A stretch of 64,000 bases of DNA from an uncultured Methanolobus sp. (GCF_963667555.1 NZ_OY763421.1:124001-188000); one strand, 5' to 3'; counted from the stretch's first letter, positions 38,087-48,116 are shown. Translations and numbers: made by a program. Notes: generated by a model not told the origin, from the letters alone.

Positions 38087-38698
38087 CTACGTACCTATAA
38101 TGAACCATAATCCGAACAGGACCAGAAATATGCCACAAGAAAGTAACACTCTTTCATAAACCTTTGGGGACATGAGCTTCTTTCCTTTGCTGAACGATGT
38201 GGAAACGACAGTGAAATATCCAAGGTCTGCAAGCCAGTGACCTGCCATGAACATTACGGCTGCGATCAGGCCGATCTCCAGACCACGCAACACAAGTGCG
38301 CTTCCCGCAGCCAGCCACCAAAGCCAGAAATAAGGGTTTGACGCTGAAGTTACTATTCCTGCCAGAACAGGCTTTGAAGTAGCTTTATCGTGCCTGTGCA
38401 TGGAACTTGCTGCTCCTTTTGCATTTTTCATGGTAAGTATTCCAAACACAATAAGAGTGGCTCCACCGAGGATTGAAATTGCCATGACAGTGTTGTCGCT
38501 GACTGCTGTGATGCCGTATATTATCAGCAGACACACCAGAAATTCCAGTATGGCATGTCCGATGAATACCTCCGGGCCTGCTTTCCATCCTCTTTTCAGG
38601 GATGTGTCTATTGTCACAAAAAGCATAGGTCCGGGTACAAGTGCTCCGGTCATTCCCACGGCAAATCCGATCGCCAGCATCTCAAGCAGTTCGAACAT
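38087..38698 (-). CDS. LysE/RhtB-family exporter
   Basis: 203-residue integral membrane protein with about six hydrophobic spans. The family-typical N-terminus has GMTGALVPGPMLFVTI (~16-31) and a central GIVTSASNPYFWLWW motif (~115-129), as in amino-acid exporters of the LysE group. The substrate cannot be inferred; export of an amino acid or similar small solute is likely. Operon with trm5. Confidence 0.9.
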   Translation of the reverse strand: MFELLEMLAIGFAVGMTGALVPGPMLFVTIDTSLKRGWKAGPEVFIGHAILEFLVCLLIIYGITAVSDNTVMAISILGGATLIVFGILTMKNAKGAASSMHRHDKATSKPVLAGIVTSASNPYFWLWWLAAGSALVLRGLEIGLIAAVMFMAGHWLADLGYFTVVSTSFSKGKKLMSPKVYERVLLSCGIFLVLFGLWFIIGT

Positions 38699-38776
38699 AG
38701 TCTACACTGTTTAATCGGGTCAAGTGTTAAAAAAGATTTGTAATAATAAATGTGGTAATAAAGAAAAAAGGTTTTT

Positions 38777-38810
38777 AACAAAGGAAGTGGTGGTACGAAC
38801 TTCCTTTGTT
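38777..38810 (-). terminator. 12-bp stem-loop with T-tract behind tfb
   Basis: AACAAAGGAAGT and ACTTCCTTTGTT form a perfect 12-base stem with a 10-base loop. On the minus strand it is followed within a few bases by a T-rich run (38760-38776). It sits 43 bases past the tfb stop, so it may end or stabilise the tfb transcript. Archaea mostly terminate at T-tracts alone, so the hairpin may have another role. Confidence 0.55.
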
Positions 38811-38852
38811 CTTTATTTGTCATTTTATTTGTTAGTATTTATATATTGTCGC

Positions 38853-39866
38853 TTAGAGAATGATCTCAATGTCAAGCTCTTCTGCAAGTTCCTTGTACCT
38901 GTTACGGATGGTAACTTCAGTTACACCTGCAACATCAGCAACCTCACGCTGTGTACGGCGCTCGCCACAAAGGATTGATGCAATGTAGATTGCTGCTGCA
39001 GCGACACCAGTTGGACCACGGCCACTGGTAAGCTCTTTCTCGGAAGCCTGCCTGAGAATCTCCACACCTCTGGACTGTACTTCACCTTTGAGGTTAAGTC
39101 CTGAACAGAATCTTGGTACGTAGTCTATTGGTGAGGTTGGCATGAGTTTCAGTGAAAGCTCTCTTGAGATGAAACGGTATGTTCTACCGATCTCTTTCCT
39201 GCTTACTCTTGATACTTCTCCTATCTCGTCAAGTGTTCTTGGAACACTGCACTGGCGGCATGCTGCATAAAGTGCTGCTGCTGCAACACCTTCAATACTT
39301 CTTCCACGGATGAGGTTCTTGTCAACTGCCTTCCTGTATACTACTGCGGCAGTCTCACGTACAGTTCTTGGCAGACCAAGAGCCGATGCCATACGGTCAA
39401 GTTCAGACAGAGCGAACGCAAGGTTCCTTTCCGTAGCGTTACTTACCCTTATCCTACGCTGCCATTTTCTCAACCTGTAAAGTTGTGCCCTGTTCTTTGA
39501 TGAAATGGATTTACCGTACGAGTCACGGTTTCTCCAGTCGATCATTGTGGACAGACCTTTGTCGTGGATGGTGTAGGTCATTGGAGCACCCACACGGGAA
39601 CGCTTCATTCTCTGATCATGATCGAAAGCACGCCATTCTGGTCCTTCATCAACGAATTCTGCGTCAACTACAAGTCCACAGTCAGAACATACGAGTTCAG
39701 CTCTCTCGTAGTCCTGTACAAGGTTGCGGCTGCCACACTCTGGACACTGGACTTTTGCTTTCTCTACTTCAGCGCTCTTATCTTTCTCTTTACGTGCTTT
39801 GATCATTGCACGTATCTTTTCTCTTTCGGACGTATCGGAATATCGTACCCTTTCTACTTCGACCAT
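38853..39866 (-). CDS. tfb: Transcription initiation factor TFB
   Basis: 337 residues. N-terminal zinc ribbon [10 protein letters not shown]...CSDCGLV (~40-63), B-finger/linker ([17 protein letters not shown], ~74-90) and two cyclin repeats; the second ends with the DNA-recognition helix [16 protein letters not shown] recruits RNA polymerase to TBP-bound TATA boxes. A perfect GGTGAT precedes the ATG. Neighbour of gar1, a common archaeal arrangement. A TATA-like stretch lies near 39947-39960 on this strand. Confidence 0.97.
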   Translation of the reverse strand: MVEVERVRYSDTSEREKIRAMIKARKEKDKSAEVEKAKVQCPECGSRNLVQDYERAELVCSDCGLVVDAEFVDEGPEWRAFDHDQRMKRSRVGAPMTYTIHDKGLSTMIDWRNRDSYGKSISSKNRAQLYRLRKWQRRIRVSNATERNLAFALSELDRMASALGLPRTVRETAAVVYRKAVDKNLIRGRSIEGVAAAALYAACRQCSVPRTLDEIGEVSRVSRKEIGRTYRFISRELSLKLMPTSPIDYVPRFCSGLNLKGEVQSRGVEILRQASEKELTSGRGPTGVAAAAIYIASILCGERRTQREVADVAGVTEVTIRNRYKELAEELDIEIIL

Positions 39867-39971
39867 TCATATCACCTTTAAAGAATCTCTCATGAAAATA
39901 TATTTGATATGTGTATCCTCAATCATTCACAGCTCACAGCATAAGTAATATATCATATAACCTGCAATCCT

Positions 39972-40232
39972 TCATTGAACGTAAACTCGTTCATTCACAA
40001 GCCGTTCCAATCCGGAAGCTATAACTCGCTTGTCAGGCTTCAGAGTAAAATAAGGCTGATCCACTGGACCAAATATGCCGGAAACCTTTCCGATGGGTTT
40101 TATGGATTTGTCAAGAACAAAAGAGTTTATTCGCGGCAAGTCCCTCATTGACCCGGAAAACTGTTTTTCGTCGCCTCTGACGACGATTTCATTCTGCTTA
40201 GAAATGTGCAGTATCTGACCTAATCGTTTCAT
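39972..40232 (-). CDS. gar1: H/ACA RNP protein Gar1
   Basis: 86 residues with the small beta-barrel of Gar1: RLGQILHISKQNEIVVRG at the start and the later IKPIGKVSGIFGPVDQPYF motif (~48-66). Gar1 is part of the H/ACA guide-RNA complex that makes pseudouridine in rRNA and tRNA. A TATA-like TATATTTATATA (40284-40295, minus strand) lies about 55 bases upstream of the start. Located just upstream of tfb on the same strand. Confidence 0.93.
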   Translation of the reverse strand: MKRLGQILHISKQNEIVVRGDEKQFSGSMRDLPRINSFVLDKSIKPIGKVSGIFGPVDQPYFTLKPDKRVIASGLERLVNERVYVQ

Positions 40233-40507
40233 ATGCTTTCGTTTATTGTATTTAGGTTTTTGTACTATATGTTCCGCTAATGGTATATAAATATATCGTA
40301 AGCGTTTTAATATTAGTTTTTTTCAGTACAAAAACATATCTATAATCTTCCAGAACATGCCAGAATTGTGTCACTATAAAATCCTATTAAATTTTGATCG
40401 TAGCTTTTGATCTTTCATTTTATCATGTGTTAAATTCAATGACCCCAATCATGTTTTTATGTTGTAATTTTAATAAATATCCGGGAGCTATGCTACACTA
40501 TCACAGA

Positions 40508-40541
40508 CCACAACCTTAAAGTTATAAAAGAACAATTGTGG
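40508..40541 (+). promoter_or_regulatory. Predicted ppdK promoter with flanking inverted repeat
   Basis: CCACAA (40508-40513) and TTGTGG (40536-40541) flank a TATA-like TTATAAAA (40522-40529). The spacing would put the transcription start near 40552 and leave a ~45-base leader. The symmetric arms around the TATA box could be a regulator site. The rest of the 40233-40596 spacer shows no gene. Confidence 0.45.
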
Positions 40542-40596
40542 CACGACTTATACTAATTGAATGTCCATCATATGTTCTATGCATGGAGGAAATTCG

Positions 40597-43257
40597 GTGG
40601 CAGATAACAAATTCGTATATTTTTTCGGAAACGAAGAAACTGAAGGTAAAAATAGTATGAAAGATCTGCTGGGTGGCAAAGGAGCCAACCTAGCAGAGAT
40701 GGCCAATCTGGGAATCCCTGTTCCACCAGGATTTACTATAACAACGGAAGTTTGTTTACTTTATCTTGAAAAGGGGGCTTATCCTGAAGAGGTTATTGAC
40801 CAGATAAACAACGCAATAATAAAGCTCGAAAAGGCAACTGGCAAGAAATTTGGGGACAACGAGAATCCATTACTTCTATCTGTCAGATCCGGTGCAAGAG
40901 TATCAATGCCAGGAATGATGGACACTGTTCTGAACCTTGGTTTAAATGATGATACTGTCACAGCTCTGTCAAACAAGACAGGCAACGAACGGTTTGCCTA
41001 TGACAGTTACCGTAGGTTCCTTACCATGTTCGGTGATGTCGTACTTGACATTGAACATGAGAAGTTCGAATCTGCTCTCAGCGCTAAGAAAAAGAACCTT
41101 GGTGCTACACTGGATACTGACCTGAATGCAGATGCTCTCAAGGAGCTTGCAGAAGAGTTCCAGGAGATCATCAGAACGGAAACCGGTAACGATTTCCCAC
41201 AGGATCCACGTGAGCAGCTTCAGATGGCAATTGATGCTGTTTTCAATTCATGGAACAACCAGCGTGCTATCACTTACAGACGCCTGAACAATATTCCTGG
41301 CGAATGGGGTACAGCCGTTAACGTTCAGTCCATGGTCTATGGTAACATGGGTGAGACATCAGGTACTGGTGTGGCATTCACAAGGGACCCTGCAACAGGA
41401 GATAAGCGCTTCTTCGGTGAATATCTCATGAATGCACAGGGTGAGGATGTCGTAGCAGGTATCAGAACTCCTGAGCCTATATCCACTCTTAGGGACAACA
41501 TGCCTGAAGCATATGCACAACTTGAGGGAATCTACAAGAAACTCGAGAATCACTTCAGCGATATGCAGGATATCGAATTTACCATTGAGGAAGGCAAATT
41601 ATACATGCTTCAGACGCGAAATGGTAAACGAACTGCGGCGGCGGCGTTAAAAATTGCTGTTGATATGGTCAATGAAGGTCTCATTGACAAACGAACAGCA
41701 GTTACAAGAGTTTCCCCCGAACAGATCGATCGTCTTTTACATCCTACAATTGATTCACAGGCCGAATATGAAGTTGTTGCAACCGGCCTTCCAGCATCCC
41801 CCGGCGCTGCCGTGGGCAAAGTTGTTTTCACCGCAGAGCATGCCGAAGAAATGGCAAAGGCCAATAAAAAGGTAATTCTCGTACGTACCGAAACATCCCC
41901 CGAGGATATTGGCGGTATGGATGCAGCACAGGGAATCCTCACTGTAAGAGGTGGAATGACCTCACATGCAGCAGTAGTTGCAAGAGGTATGGGTAAGCCA
42001 TGTGTTGCAGGCTGTGGTTCAGTAAGCATCGATATAGGAAGTTGTACATTCTCCGTATCTGACATAACTGTCAAGGAAGGGGATTATGTGACCATTGACG
42101 GAAGTACAGGCAGTCTGATTCTTGGTAAGGTTGAGCTTGTAACTCCGGCTGTAAGCGGCGAACTTGACACACTTCTTTCCTGGGCAGACGAGATAAGGGA
42201 AATGGGTGTCAGGACAAATGCAGACACACCTCACGATGCTCAGGTCGCAAAGGACTTCGGTGCTGAAGGTATCGGACTTTGCAGAACAGAACATATGTTC
42301 TTCGGAGAGGACCGTATTCCTGCAGTAAGGGAAATGATCCTTGCAGAAGATACGGAAACCAGGAAAGCAGCTCTTAAAAAGCTCCTTCCGATGCAGAAAG
42401 AGGACTTTATTGGAATCTTTAAGGTCATGGAAGGTTTCCCGGTAACTATCCGTCTTCTTGACCCTCCACTTCACGAGTTCCTTCCAAAACACGAGGAGAT
42501 AGCAGACAAGCTTGCATCCCTTGAAGCCGAAGGCTCAAAAGCATCAGAGATCGAGCGCATTCATAAGATCCTTGAACGTGTGGACTCCATGGAAGAGACA
42601 AACCCAATGCTCGGACACCGTGGCTGCCGTCTTGGAATTACATATCCCGAGATCTATGAGATGCAGGTTCGTGCCATAATTGAGGCGGCATGTGAGCTTA
42701 AGGCAGGCGGAATGGACATAGTTCCTGAAATTATGATCCCGCTGATTTCACACGTGAACGAGCTCAGTTCTACAAAGAAAGACCTTGTTGCAGTTGCGGA
42801 ATCTGTTATGGCTGAGAAAGGGTGCAAGCTTGAATATATGGTAGGTACCATGATCGAGCTTCCAAGGGCAGCACTTACAGCAGACAAGATTGCAAAGGAA
42901 GCAGAATTCTTCTCATTTGGAACCAATGACCTTACTCAGACAACATTCGGTTTCAGCAGGGATGACGCAGGCAAATTCCTTCCATTCTATATCGAGAACT
43001 CAATTCTTCCAAGCGACCCGTTCGCAGTCCTTGATCAGGAAGGCGTTGGTGAGCTTGTAAAGATCGGTATTGAGAAAGGACGTTCCACAAGACCAGATAT
43101 TAAAATAGGAATTTGTGGTGAACATGGTGGCGAACCAAGTTCCGTTAAGTTCGGATATAACATCGGACTGAACTACGTAAGCTGTTCACCTTTCCGTGTG
43201 CCAATCGCAAGACTTGCAGCAGCACAGGCAGTAATTGAAAAGCAGGATAACTCCTGA
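40597..43257 (+). CDS. ppdK: Pyruvate, phosphate dikinase
   Basis: 886 residues, the usual length. N-terminal ATP-grasp domain with FFGNEETEGKNSMKDLLGGK and KGANLAEMANLGIPVPPGF; phosphohistidine swivel domain with GGMTSHAAVVARGMGKPC (~450, His is the phosphorylated residue); C-terminal PEP-binding TIM barrel ending near GICGEHGGEP. It interconverts pyruvate, ATP and Pi with PEP, AMP and PPi, feeding gluconeogenesis. GTG at 40597 is chosen because GGAGG lies seven bases upstream; an ATG 36 bases earlier lacks a site. Confidence 0.97.
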   Translation: MADNKFVYFFGNEETEGKNSMKDLLGGKGANLAEMANLGIPVPPGFTITTEVCLLYLEKGAYPEEVIDQINNAIIKLEKATGKKFGDNENPLLLSVRSGARVSMPGMMDTVLNLGLNDDTVTALSNKTGNERFAYDSYRRFLTMFGDVVLDIEHEKFESALSAKKKNLGATLDTDLNADALKELAEEFQEIIRTETGNDFPQDPREQLQMAIDAVFNSWNNQRAITYRRLNNIPGEWGTAVNVQSMVYGNMGETSGTGVAFTRDPATGDKRFFGEYLMNAQGEDVVAGIRTPEPISTLRDNMPEAYAQLEGIYKKLENHFSDMQDIEFTIEEGKLYMLQTRNGKRTAAAALKIAVDMVNEGLIDKRTAVTRVSPEQIDRLLHPTIDSQAEYEVVATGLPASPGAAVGKVVFTAEHAEEMAKANKKVILVRTETSPEDIGGMDAAQGILTVRGGMTSHAAVVARGMGKPCVAGCGSVSIDIGSCTFSVSDITVKEGDYVTIDGSTGSLILGKVELVTPAVSGELDTLLSWADEIREMGVRTNADTPHDAQVAKDFGAEGIGLCRTEHMFFGEDRIPAVREMILAEDTETRKAALKKLLPMQKEDFIGIFKVMEGFPVTIRLLDPPLHEFLPKHEEIADKLASLEAEGSKASEIERIHKILERVDSMEETNPMLGHRGCRLGITYPEIYEMQVRAIIEAACELKAGGMDIVPEIMIPLISHVNELSSTKKDLVAVAESVMAEKGCKLEYMVGTMIELPRAALTADKIAKEAEFFSFGTNDLTQTTFGFSRDDAGKFLPFYIENSILPSDPFAVLDQEGVGELVKIGIEKGRSTRPDIKIGICGEHGGEPSSVKFGYNIGLNYVSCSPFRVPIARLAAAQAVIEKQDNS

Positions 43258-43263
43258 TTTCAA

Positions 43264-43308
43264 TTCCTCTTTTTTATTTTTATTGTTGTTTTATTTTTTG
43301 TTTTGTCA
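43264..43308 (+). terminator. T-rich terminator after ppdK
   Basis: Several runs of five to seven T separated by single bases begin seven bases after the ppdK stop, the usual archaeal termination signal. Confidence 0.6.
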
Positions 43309-43498
43309 TTGCGTCTGCTTTTTCCAGCTTAGAGGGTGGTTTTGCAAAGATTTTACATAAGCGCAGCTCAGTGAAAAATCAGAATATAATGTGCGATAAC
43401 AATTGCTTTGTAGAACCCCTTCCATCACATCTTTGTGTCAGTCCGGTCCATTTGTCAGGTCAATATAATCTATCTCCGGTCATGAGTAACTTGAACAA

Positions 43499-43688
43499 CC
43501 CGAAGGGTCCGGCGAAGCCGGCACTTTCCAAAAAGGCTGAACAAAATATTCTGCATAATACTTGGGAATACTTTCTTTTCAAAACATCTATGGCATTTTA
43601 AAAACAAATGTACTAAAATTGTAGCAGTTTCTGTATGCTGGCATTGGAATGTGCCGCCTTCGGCGGATGGTTACTTTGTTTTTAGATT
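43499..43688 (+). repeat. Dispersed ~190-bp element, copy A (hairpin-ended)
   Basis: Non-coding element in the spacer between ppdK and idsA, starting at CCCGAAGGG and ending at TTTTTAGATT. It has two GC-rich hairpins at its ends: CCGGC-GAA-GCCGG (43509 onward) and CCGCC-TTCG-GGCGG (43653 onward, a UUCG-type tetraloop). The same ends and several inner blocks (CTGCATAATAC, GGGAATA, GGATGGTT-CTTTGTTTTTAGATT) recur in reverse orientation at 58228-58412, while the middle is diverged. It could be a structured RNA or a small mobile repeat. The spacer holds no gene I trust. Confidence 0.75.
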
Positions 43689-43801
43689 AAAAACGGTTCT
43701 TTTTTTGTGGAATCAATAACAAGCAACTTTTGTATCGCCCAGATGGCAGTATTTCTACAGGGCCATTATAATCAAAAGAAAATAAAAAAGAAGAGGACAG
43801 A

Positions 43802-44770
43802 TCAGTATGATCTTGTGATCATATAATCTGCAATTGCTTTGAGTATTGTTTTAGCTTCAGAATCTTCAACAACGTCAAGAAGCTCTTTGCCCTTTGCAAT
43901 GTAGGCCAGTGCAAGGTCCCTTACATAATCAATGGAACCTGCTTCCTCAAGCTGGTGCACAGCTTCATTGATCTCCTCGGTTGTTGCTTCTCCCTTTCCA
44001 AAGATCTTGATGTCAACACCTTTGTTAAGTGCGTGTATGGCAATAAGGGTCTTCTTGCCTTCCATGAGGTCGCTTCCTCTTACCTTGCCCAGAACTTCTT
44101 CAGGAGTAGTCATGTCAATGACATCATCATAGATCTGGAATGCAATGCCGATGAGTCTTCCGCATTCATAGAATGCATCTGATACTTCCTCGGACGCTCC
44201 TCCAAGAATTGCACCTATCTGCATTGAAGCTGCGTAGAGTACACCGGTCTTCTTCTCGATCATCTCAAGGTATTCTTCCTTTGTGACATCGTTGCGACTT
44301 TCAAACTCAACATCCATCCACTGGCCTTCGCAGATGTCTCTGCAAGCCTTTGAAAGAATATCGATGCATTTGAGGTTGCGTTCCGGTGCTCCTGCCGGTG
44401 CACGGGTAAGTATTTCGAAAGCCTTTGAATAAAGGGTATCTCCTGCAAGGATAGCTCCTGCTTCTCCCCATTTTACATGGACCGCAGGCATTCCGCGGCG
44501 AATATCGTCCCTGTCCATAATATCATCATGGACAAGTGTGAAATTGTGGACAAGTTCAACTGCCACTGCTGCAGGAAGAACTGTCTCAAGATCAGAACCT
44601 ACTGCTTCTGCGGCAAGGATAACTGTCGCAGGGCGCAGTCTTTTGCCACCTGCATCAGGAAGATATCTTGCTGCCTTATAAAGTTCATACGGTTTGTCGA
44701 TAGGAAGATAATCCTCTATTCCTTTATCGACGTATGATGAACGTTTTTTAATCTCTTCGATAAGATCCAT
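43802..44770 (-). CDS. idsA: Geranylgeranyl diphosphate synthase (polyprenyl synthase)
   Basis: 322 residues. Both aspartate-rich motifs are present: LVHDDIMDRDD (~90-100, first DDxxD) and FQIYDDVIDM (~205-214, second). This all-helical prenyltransferase makes the C15-C20 chains of archaeal lipids. ATG at 44770 has AGGG six bases upstream and starts 19 bases after the RNase J stop; longer frames lack a site. It closes the colinear isoprenoid cluster. Confidence 0.95.
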   Translation of the reverse strand: MDLIEEIKKRSSYVDKGIEDYLPIDKPYELYKAARYLPDAGGKRLRPATVILAAEAVGSDLETVLPAAVAVELVHNFTLVHDDIMDRDDIRRGMPAVHVKWGEAGAILAGDTLYSKAFEILTRAPAGAPERNLKCIDILSKACRDICEGQWMDVEFESRNDVTKEEYLEMIEKKTGVLYAASMQIGAILGGASEEVSDAFYECGRLIGIAFQIYDDVIDMTTPEEVLGKVRGSDLMEGKKTLIAIHALNKGVDIKIFGKGEATTEEINEAVHQLEEAGSIDYVRDLALAYIAKGKELLDVVEDSEAKTILKAIADYMITRSY

Positions 44771-44789
44771 AAACATCCCTATTCTAGTT

Positions 44790-46136
44790 TTACTCTTCAT
44801 CAATGTAGAGCTCTTCTCCGTTCCTCAGAAGGTGAAGAGTGTCACCAAGTACGTATCCGGCATCTTCTGCCATCTGTATGTACTCGCTGTGCATTTGTAT
44901 GGTTCCATGTGCAGGGATCACGTGTTCCGGTTTGAGCATCCTGAGAAGTTCCCAGTGGTCCTCACGGTATGCGTGTCCTGAAACATGGACGTTATCGTAA
45001 ATCCTGGCTCCGCGCATCTTCAATTTTGTTTCAAGTGCATAGCGGTTTGCCTGTGTCATTGGGTTTGGAATGACATTTGCAGAGAATATTATGCGGTCTC
45101 CCCTGTCGATCTTGAAAGGAGTTTCGCCGTTTGCTATCCTTCCAAGTACAGCACCTGGCTCACCCTGATGGCCTGTGACCACTGGCAGGTATTTGTCCTT
45201 ACCCTTTTCCATGATCTTTGCAAGAGCTTTGTCTATCTCCCTGCGGTTTCCGTATATCTCAACATCTTCCGGAAGCTCGATGTATCCCATCTGGTGAGCC
45301 GTTGCAATGTATCTTTCCATTGAACTTCCCATAAGTACTGGAATTCTTCCCATTTCCTGAGCGAATTTCACAATAGAGTTTACACGTGCAACATGTGATG
45401 CGAATGTAGTAACTATCATTCCTACATCGGATTCTTCTGTCTCGATAAGAACATCCCTTAGCATTGAATGTGCGATCATTTCAGAAGGTGCTTTACCATT
45501 TCTTCCTGCATTTGTACTTTCTGTGATAAGTGCTATGACTCCTTCCTCGCCAAGCTCCTTGAGTCTGTTAAAGTCAGGAGCTTCACCAAGGGTTGGGGTC
45601 CTGTCAAGCTTAAAGTCACATGCATAGACGATCGATCCGCTTACTGTGTGGATAACAAGGAATATGGTGTCTATTATACTGTGCTGTGTGTTAACGAACT
45701 CAATGGAAATCTCCTTTGTTATCTCCAGTGAATCACCTGCATTCAGAGAAACGATATTGTTCTTTACTCCAAATTTCCTCTCAGACTCGATCTGGTGTTT
45801 GATGAGGGTTGTTGTGTATGGGGTTCCGATAATTGGTGCGGTGTACCTGTGTGCCAGTTTTGAAATTGCACCTATGTGGTCAAGGTGTCCGTGTGTACAG
45901 ACAATTGCACGCACATTTCCGTTCACTTCTTTCATGATGGTGTCATCCGGGATGGCTCCCATCTCAATGAGCTCAAGTGAATGCATTTTATCTATTTCGA
46001 CATCTTCGTGGATCTGGACCCTGTCCAGGCGAAGACCCATATCAACGATGATGATATCTTCATCGATCCTGATGGCCGTCATATTGCGGCCCATTTCATT
46101 GTATCCGCCGACTGCTATAATTCCTATTTCTGTCAT
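44790..46136 (-). CDS. rnj: RNase J (beta-CASP metallo-hydrolase)
   Basis: 448 residues. HGHLDHIGAI (~79-88), the later TQHSIIDT and CDFKLD metal ligands, and the beta-CASP motifs TESTNA, VTGHQGEPGA and HVSGHAYRED with IPAHGTIQMH near the end. This is the archaeal 5'-3' exonuclease type RNase J. It sits inside the lipid-synthesis operon between fni and idsA, a conserved arrangement in Methanosarcinales as I recall. It is only distantly similar to the beta-CASP protein at 17250. Confidence 0.94.
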   Translation of the reverse strand: MTEIGIIAVGGYNEMGRNMTAIRIDEDIIIVDMGLRLDRVQIHEDVEIDKMHSLELIEMGAIPDDTIMKEVNGNVRAIVCTHGHLDHIGAISKLAHRYTAPIIGTPYTTTLIKHQIESERKFGVKNNIVSLNAGDSLEITKEISIEFVNTQHSIIDTIFLVIHTVSGSIVYACDFKLDRTPTLGEAPDFNRLKELGEEGVIALITESTNAGRNGKAPSEMIAHSMLRDVLIETEESDVGMIVTTFASHVARVNSIVKFAQEMGRIPVLMGSSMERYIATAHQMGYIELPEDVEIYGNRREIDKALAKIMEKGKDKYLPVVTGHQGEPGAVLGRIANGETPFKIDRGDRIIFSANVIPNPMTQANRYALETKLKMRGARIYDNVHVSGHAYREDHWELLRMLKPEHVIPAHGTIQMHSEYIQMAEDAGYVLGDTLHLLRNGEELYIDEE

Positions 46137-46197
46137 ATATATTAACCTCTAATTATTAAAACTACTTTATTTTTATATTCCCTTTAATTGATGAATG

Positions 46198-47301
46198 TTA
46201 AACTCTCTGGAAGTCCTTGTTCTTTGAACGCAGGGCAAAGTCCTTTACATTAAAACCGCGCAATTCCAGATATTCGCGTGTCCAGCCACTGATAACCGCT
46301 GGTGCAAGATGCAGATCTTTAAGATCCTTGCATCCGCAAAGGAACATTGCAACTTCCATTTCTTTTAGCATATGTTCTATGCTTTTGACCACTGCATCCT
46401 TGCCCTGTAGTGCGGGTCCCACAAAAGGAAGGGCAGCGCTTGCAACTGATGCTCCAAGAGCAATTGATTTTGCAATATCGAGTCCGGTTCTAATTCCACC
46501 AGTAGCAATTACCGGAAGTGATACACTACATTCCACGATACTTGGTGCAGTAGGTATTCCAAAGTCCCAGAACAATTCGCCAAGCATTTCGGATTCGGTG
46601 TCATTTCTTTCTCTGGCACGGTAGACTTCTACTCCTGACCAGCTTGTGCCTCCGACACCTCCAACATCAATGGCAGCAACTCCTGCTTCTTTCAATATGA
46701 ATGCGTCTTCATGTGATATGCCTGCACCGGTTTCTTTGATTATTACCGGTACTGCCAGTGAACAAATGTCCCGTATTACTTCAAGAGCGCCTGATGCGTC
46801 CCTGTCACCCTCTGGCTGAATAGCTTCCTGAAGGAAGTTCAGGTGAACTGCAATGGCATCCGCATCTATCATCTCTATTATCTTTTCAACGCCTTCCACA
46901 CCGTATTCTCTTATCTGGGCTGCACCTATATTACCATAAACGAATGCATTGGGTGCTTTGTCCCTTACAACACGGAATGATTCTTCCTGGGATGGATCTT
47001 CAATGGCAGCGCGCTGACTACCAACACCGATTCCCAGTCCCAGTTCTTCAACTGCTTCAGCAAGTGCAGCATTGACTGCAGTTGTTTCGGGATGTCCTCC
47101 TGTAATGGATGCTATCATGAAAGGTGCATTCATTTCTTTTTCCAGAAAACGGACCGATGTATCGATCTCGTCCATGTTCATTTCAGGAAGTGCCCTGTGA
47201 ACAAGCATTACATCATCAAACCCTGCTCCTGTTTTCCTTGATTCTACCGGACTTGCAGCGCATAGTTCTAGATGTTCGATCTTTCTTCTGGAAGTGCTCA
47301 T
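46198..47301 (-). CDS. fni: Isopentenyl-diphosphate delta-isomerase, type 2
   Basis: 367-residue FMN-dependent isomerase. Typical blocks: RKIEHLELC near the start, FMIASITGGHPETTAVN (~56-72), AIAVHLNFLQEAIQPEGD (~150-167) and the FMN-binding GGVGGTSW and IATGGIRTGLDIAKSIALGA. Converts IPP to DMAPP for prenyl-chain synthesis. Located between ipk and rnj on the same strand. Confidence 0.96.
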   Translation of the reverse strand: MSTSRRKIEHLELCAASPVESRKTGAGFDDVMLVHRALPEMNMDEIDTSVRFLEKEMNAPFMIASITGGHPETTAVNAALAEAVEELGLGIGVGSQRAAIEDPSQEESFRVVRDKAPNAFVYGNIGAAQIREYGVEGVEKIIEMIDADAIAVHLNFLQEAIQPEGDRDASGALEVIRDICSLAVPVIIKETGAGISHEDAFILKEAGVAAIDVGGVGGTSWSGVEVYRARERNDTESEMLGELFWDFGIPTAPSIVECSVSLPVIATGGIRTGLDIAKSIALGASVASAALPFVGPALQGKDAVVKSIEHMLKEMEVAMFLCGCKDLKDLHLAPAVISGWTREYLELRGFNVKDFALRSKNKDFQRV

Positions 47302-47339
47302 GATTAGTACCTTTATATTATGTCTACAAAATGCTTTTA

Positions 47340-48116
47340 TTAAATTGTCCCGGTACCAATAGCGGTACCAATATTCTTACCATTCAGGAAATCAGATATA
47401 TTACCTGTATTGCCTGCATTAAATATATAAGAAGTGCTGTTTGACTGCTCACTTAGTTCTAAAAGCTCAAGTACTTTTCCCAGCATTCCGCCTGTTACAT
47501 CTGTATTTGCTGAACCGCCAAGGTATGCCTTTATTTCATCAAAGTTTCCATTGTTGATAATGGGTATGACTTCTCCTCTGTCGTCAAGCACGCCTTCTTC
47601 TGCGCTTCCGATACCTATTCTTGAAGCTTTCATCTTTATTGCAAGATATGGAACTATCTGATCGCCGGAGAGAACCGAGGTTCCAAGTTCGGTGTCCATT
47701 ACCATGTCGCCATGAAGGACAGGTACGAATCCGTTTGCAAGCATTCCTTCGATCTGCTCAAGGAACATGCTCTTTATACGGCTATTGCTTGAGACAGTGC
47801 ATGCCATTGGATGTAAAGGCAATGCATTAACTCCTGCTGAGTTTAAGGCTTCAACAACCATTGTGTTGAGTTTCCTTACTGACATGTGAGTAATTATGGA
47901 GCCTTCATGATCGAATTTTCCGGTAAGTCCGAAACGTTTGACCTGTGGATGTCCGAATGACCCTGCTCCATGTACGATGATAAGTTTTCCTTCAAACCCT
48001 GCAATTTCAGATGCTATTCTTTTGATCTCATTTATTCTTGCAGCACCGTCATCAGCACTTTTGTCAGTGATGACACTACCGCCGATCTTCAGGATAGTAA
48101 TATTAGTGTTATCCAT
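47340..48116 (-). CDS. ipk: Isopentenyl phosphate kinase
   Basis: 258 residues of the amino-acid kinase fold. ILKIGGSVITDKS (~8-20), the catalytic-histidine segment VHGAGSFGHPQVKRFG (~49-64), and the C-terminal VTGGMLGKVLELL. Phosphorylates isopentenyl phosphate to IPP, the last step of the archaeal version of the mevalonate pathway. Its start overlaps the end of mvk by 8 bases. Confidence 0.96.
   Translation of the reverse strand: MDNTNITILKIGGSVITDKSADDGAARINEIKRIASEIAGFEGKLIIVHGAGSFGHPQVKRFGLTGKFDHEGSIITHMSVRKLNTMVVEALNSAGVNALPLHPMACTVSSNSRIKSMFLEQIEGMLANGFVPVLHGDMVMDTELGTSVLSGDQIVPYLAIKMKASRIGIGSAEEGVLDDRGEVIPIINNGNFDEIKAYLGGSANTDVTGGMLGKVLELLELSEQSNSTSYIFNAGNTGNISDFLNGKNIGTAIGTGTI

Noticed and set aside
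43371..43601. Open frame of 76 codons behind ppdK
   Set aside because: It runs through the hairpin-ended repeat element, has no ribosome site, and its frame is not kept in the second copy of the element.
44790..46136. RNase J inside the lipid operon as a novel fusion of pathways
   Set aside because: This arrangement is, as far as I recall, usual in related methanogens and the protein is a standard RNase J.
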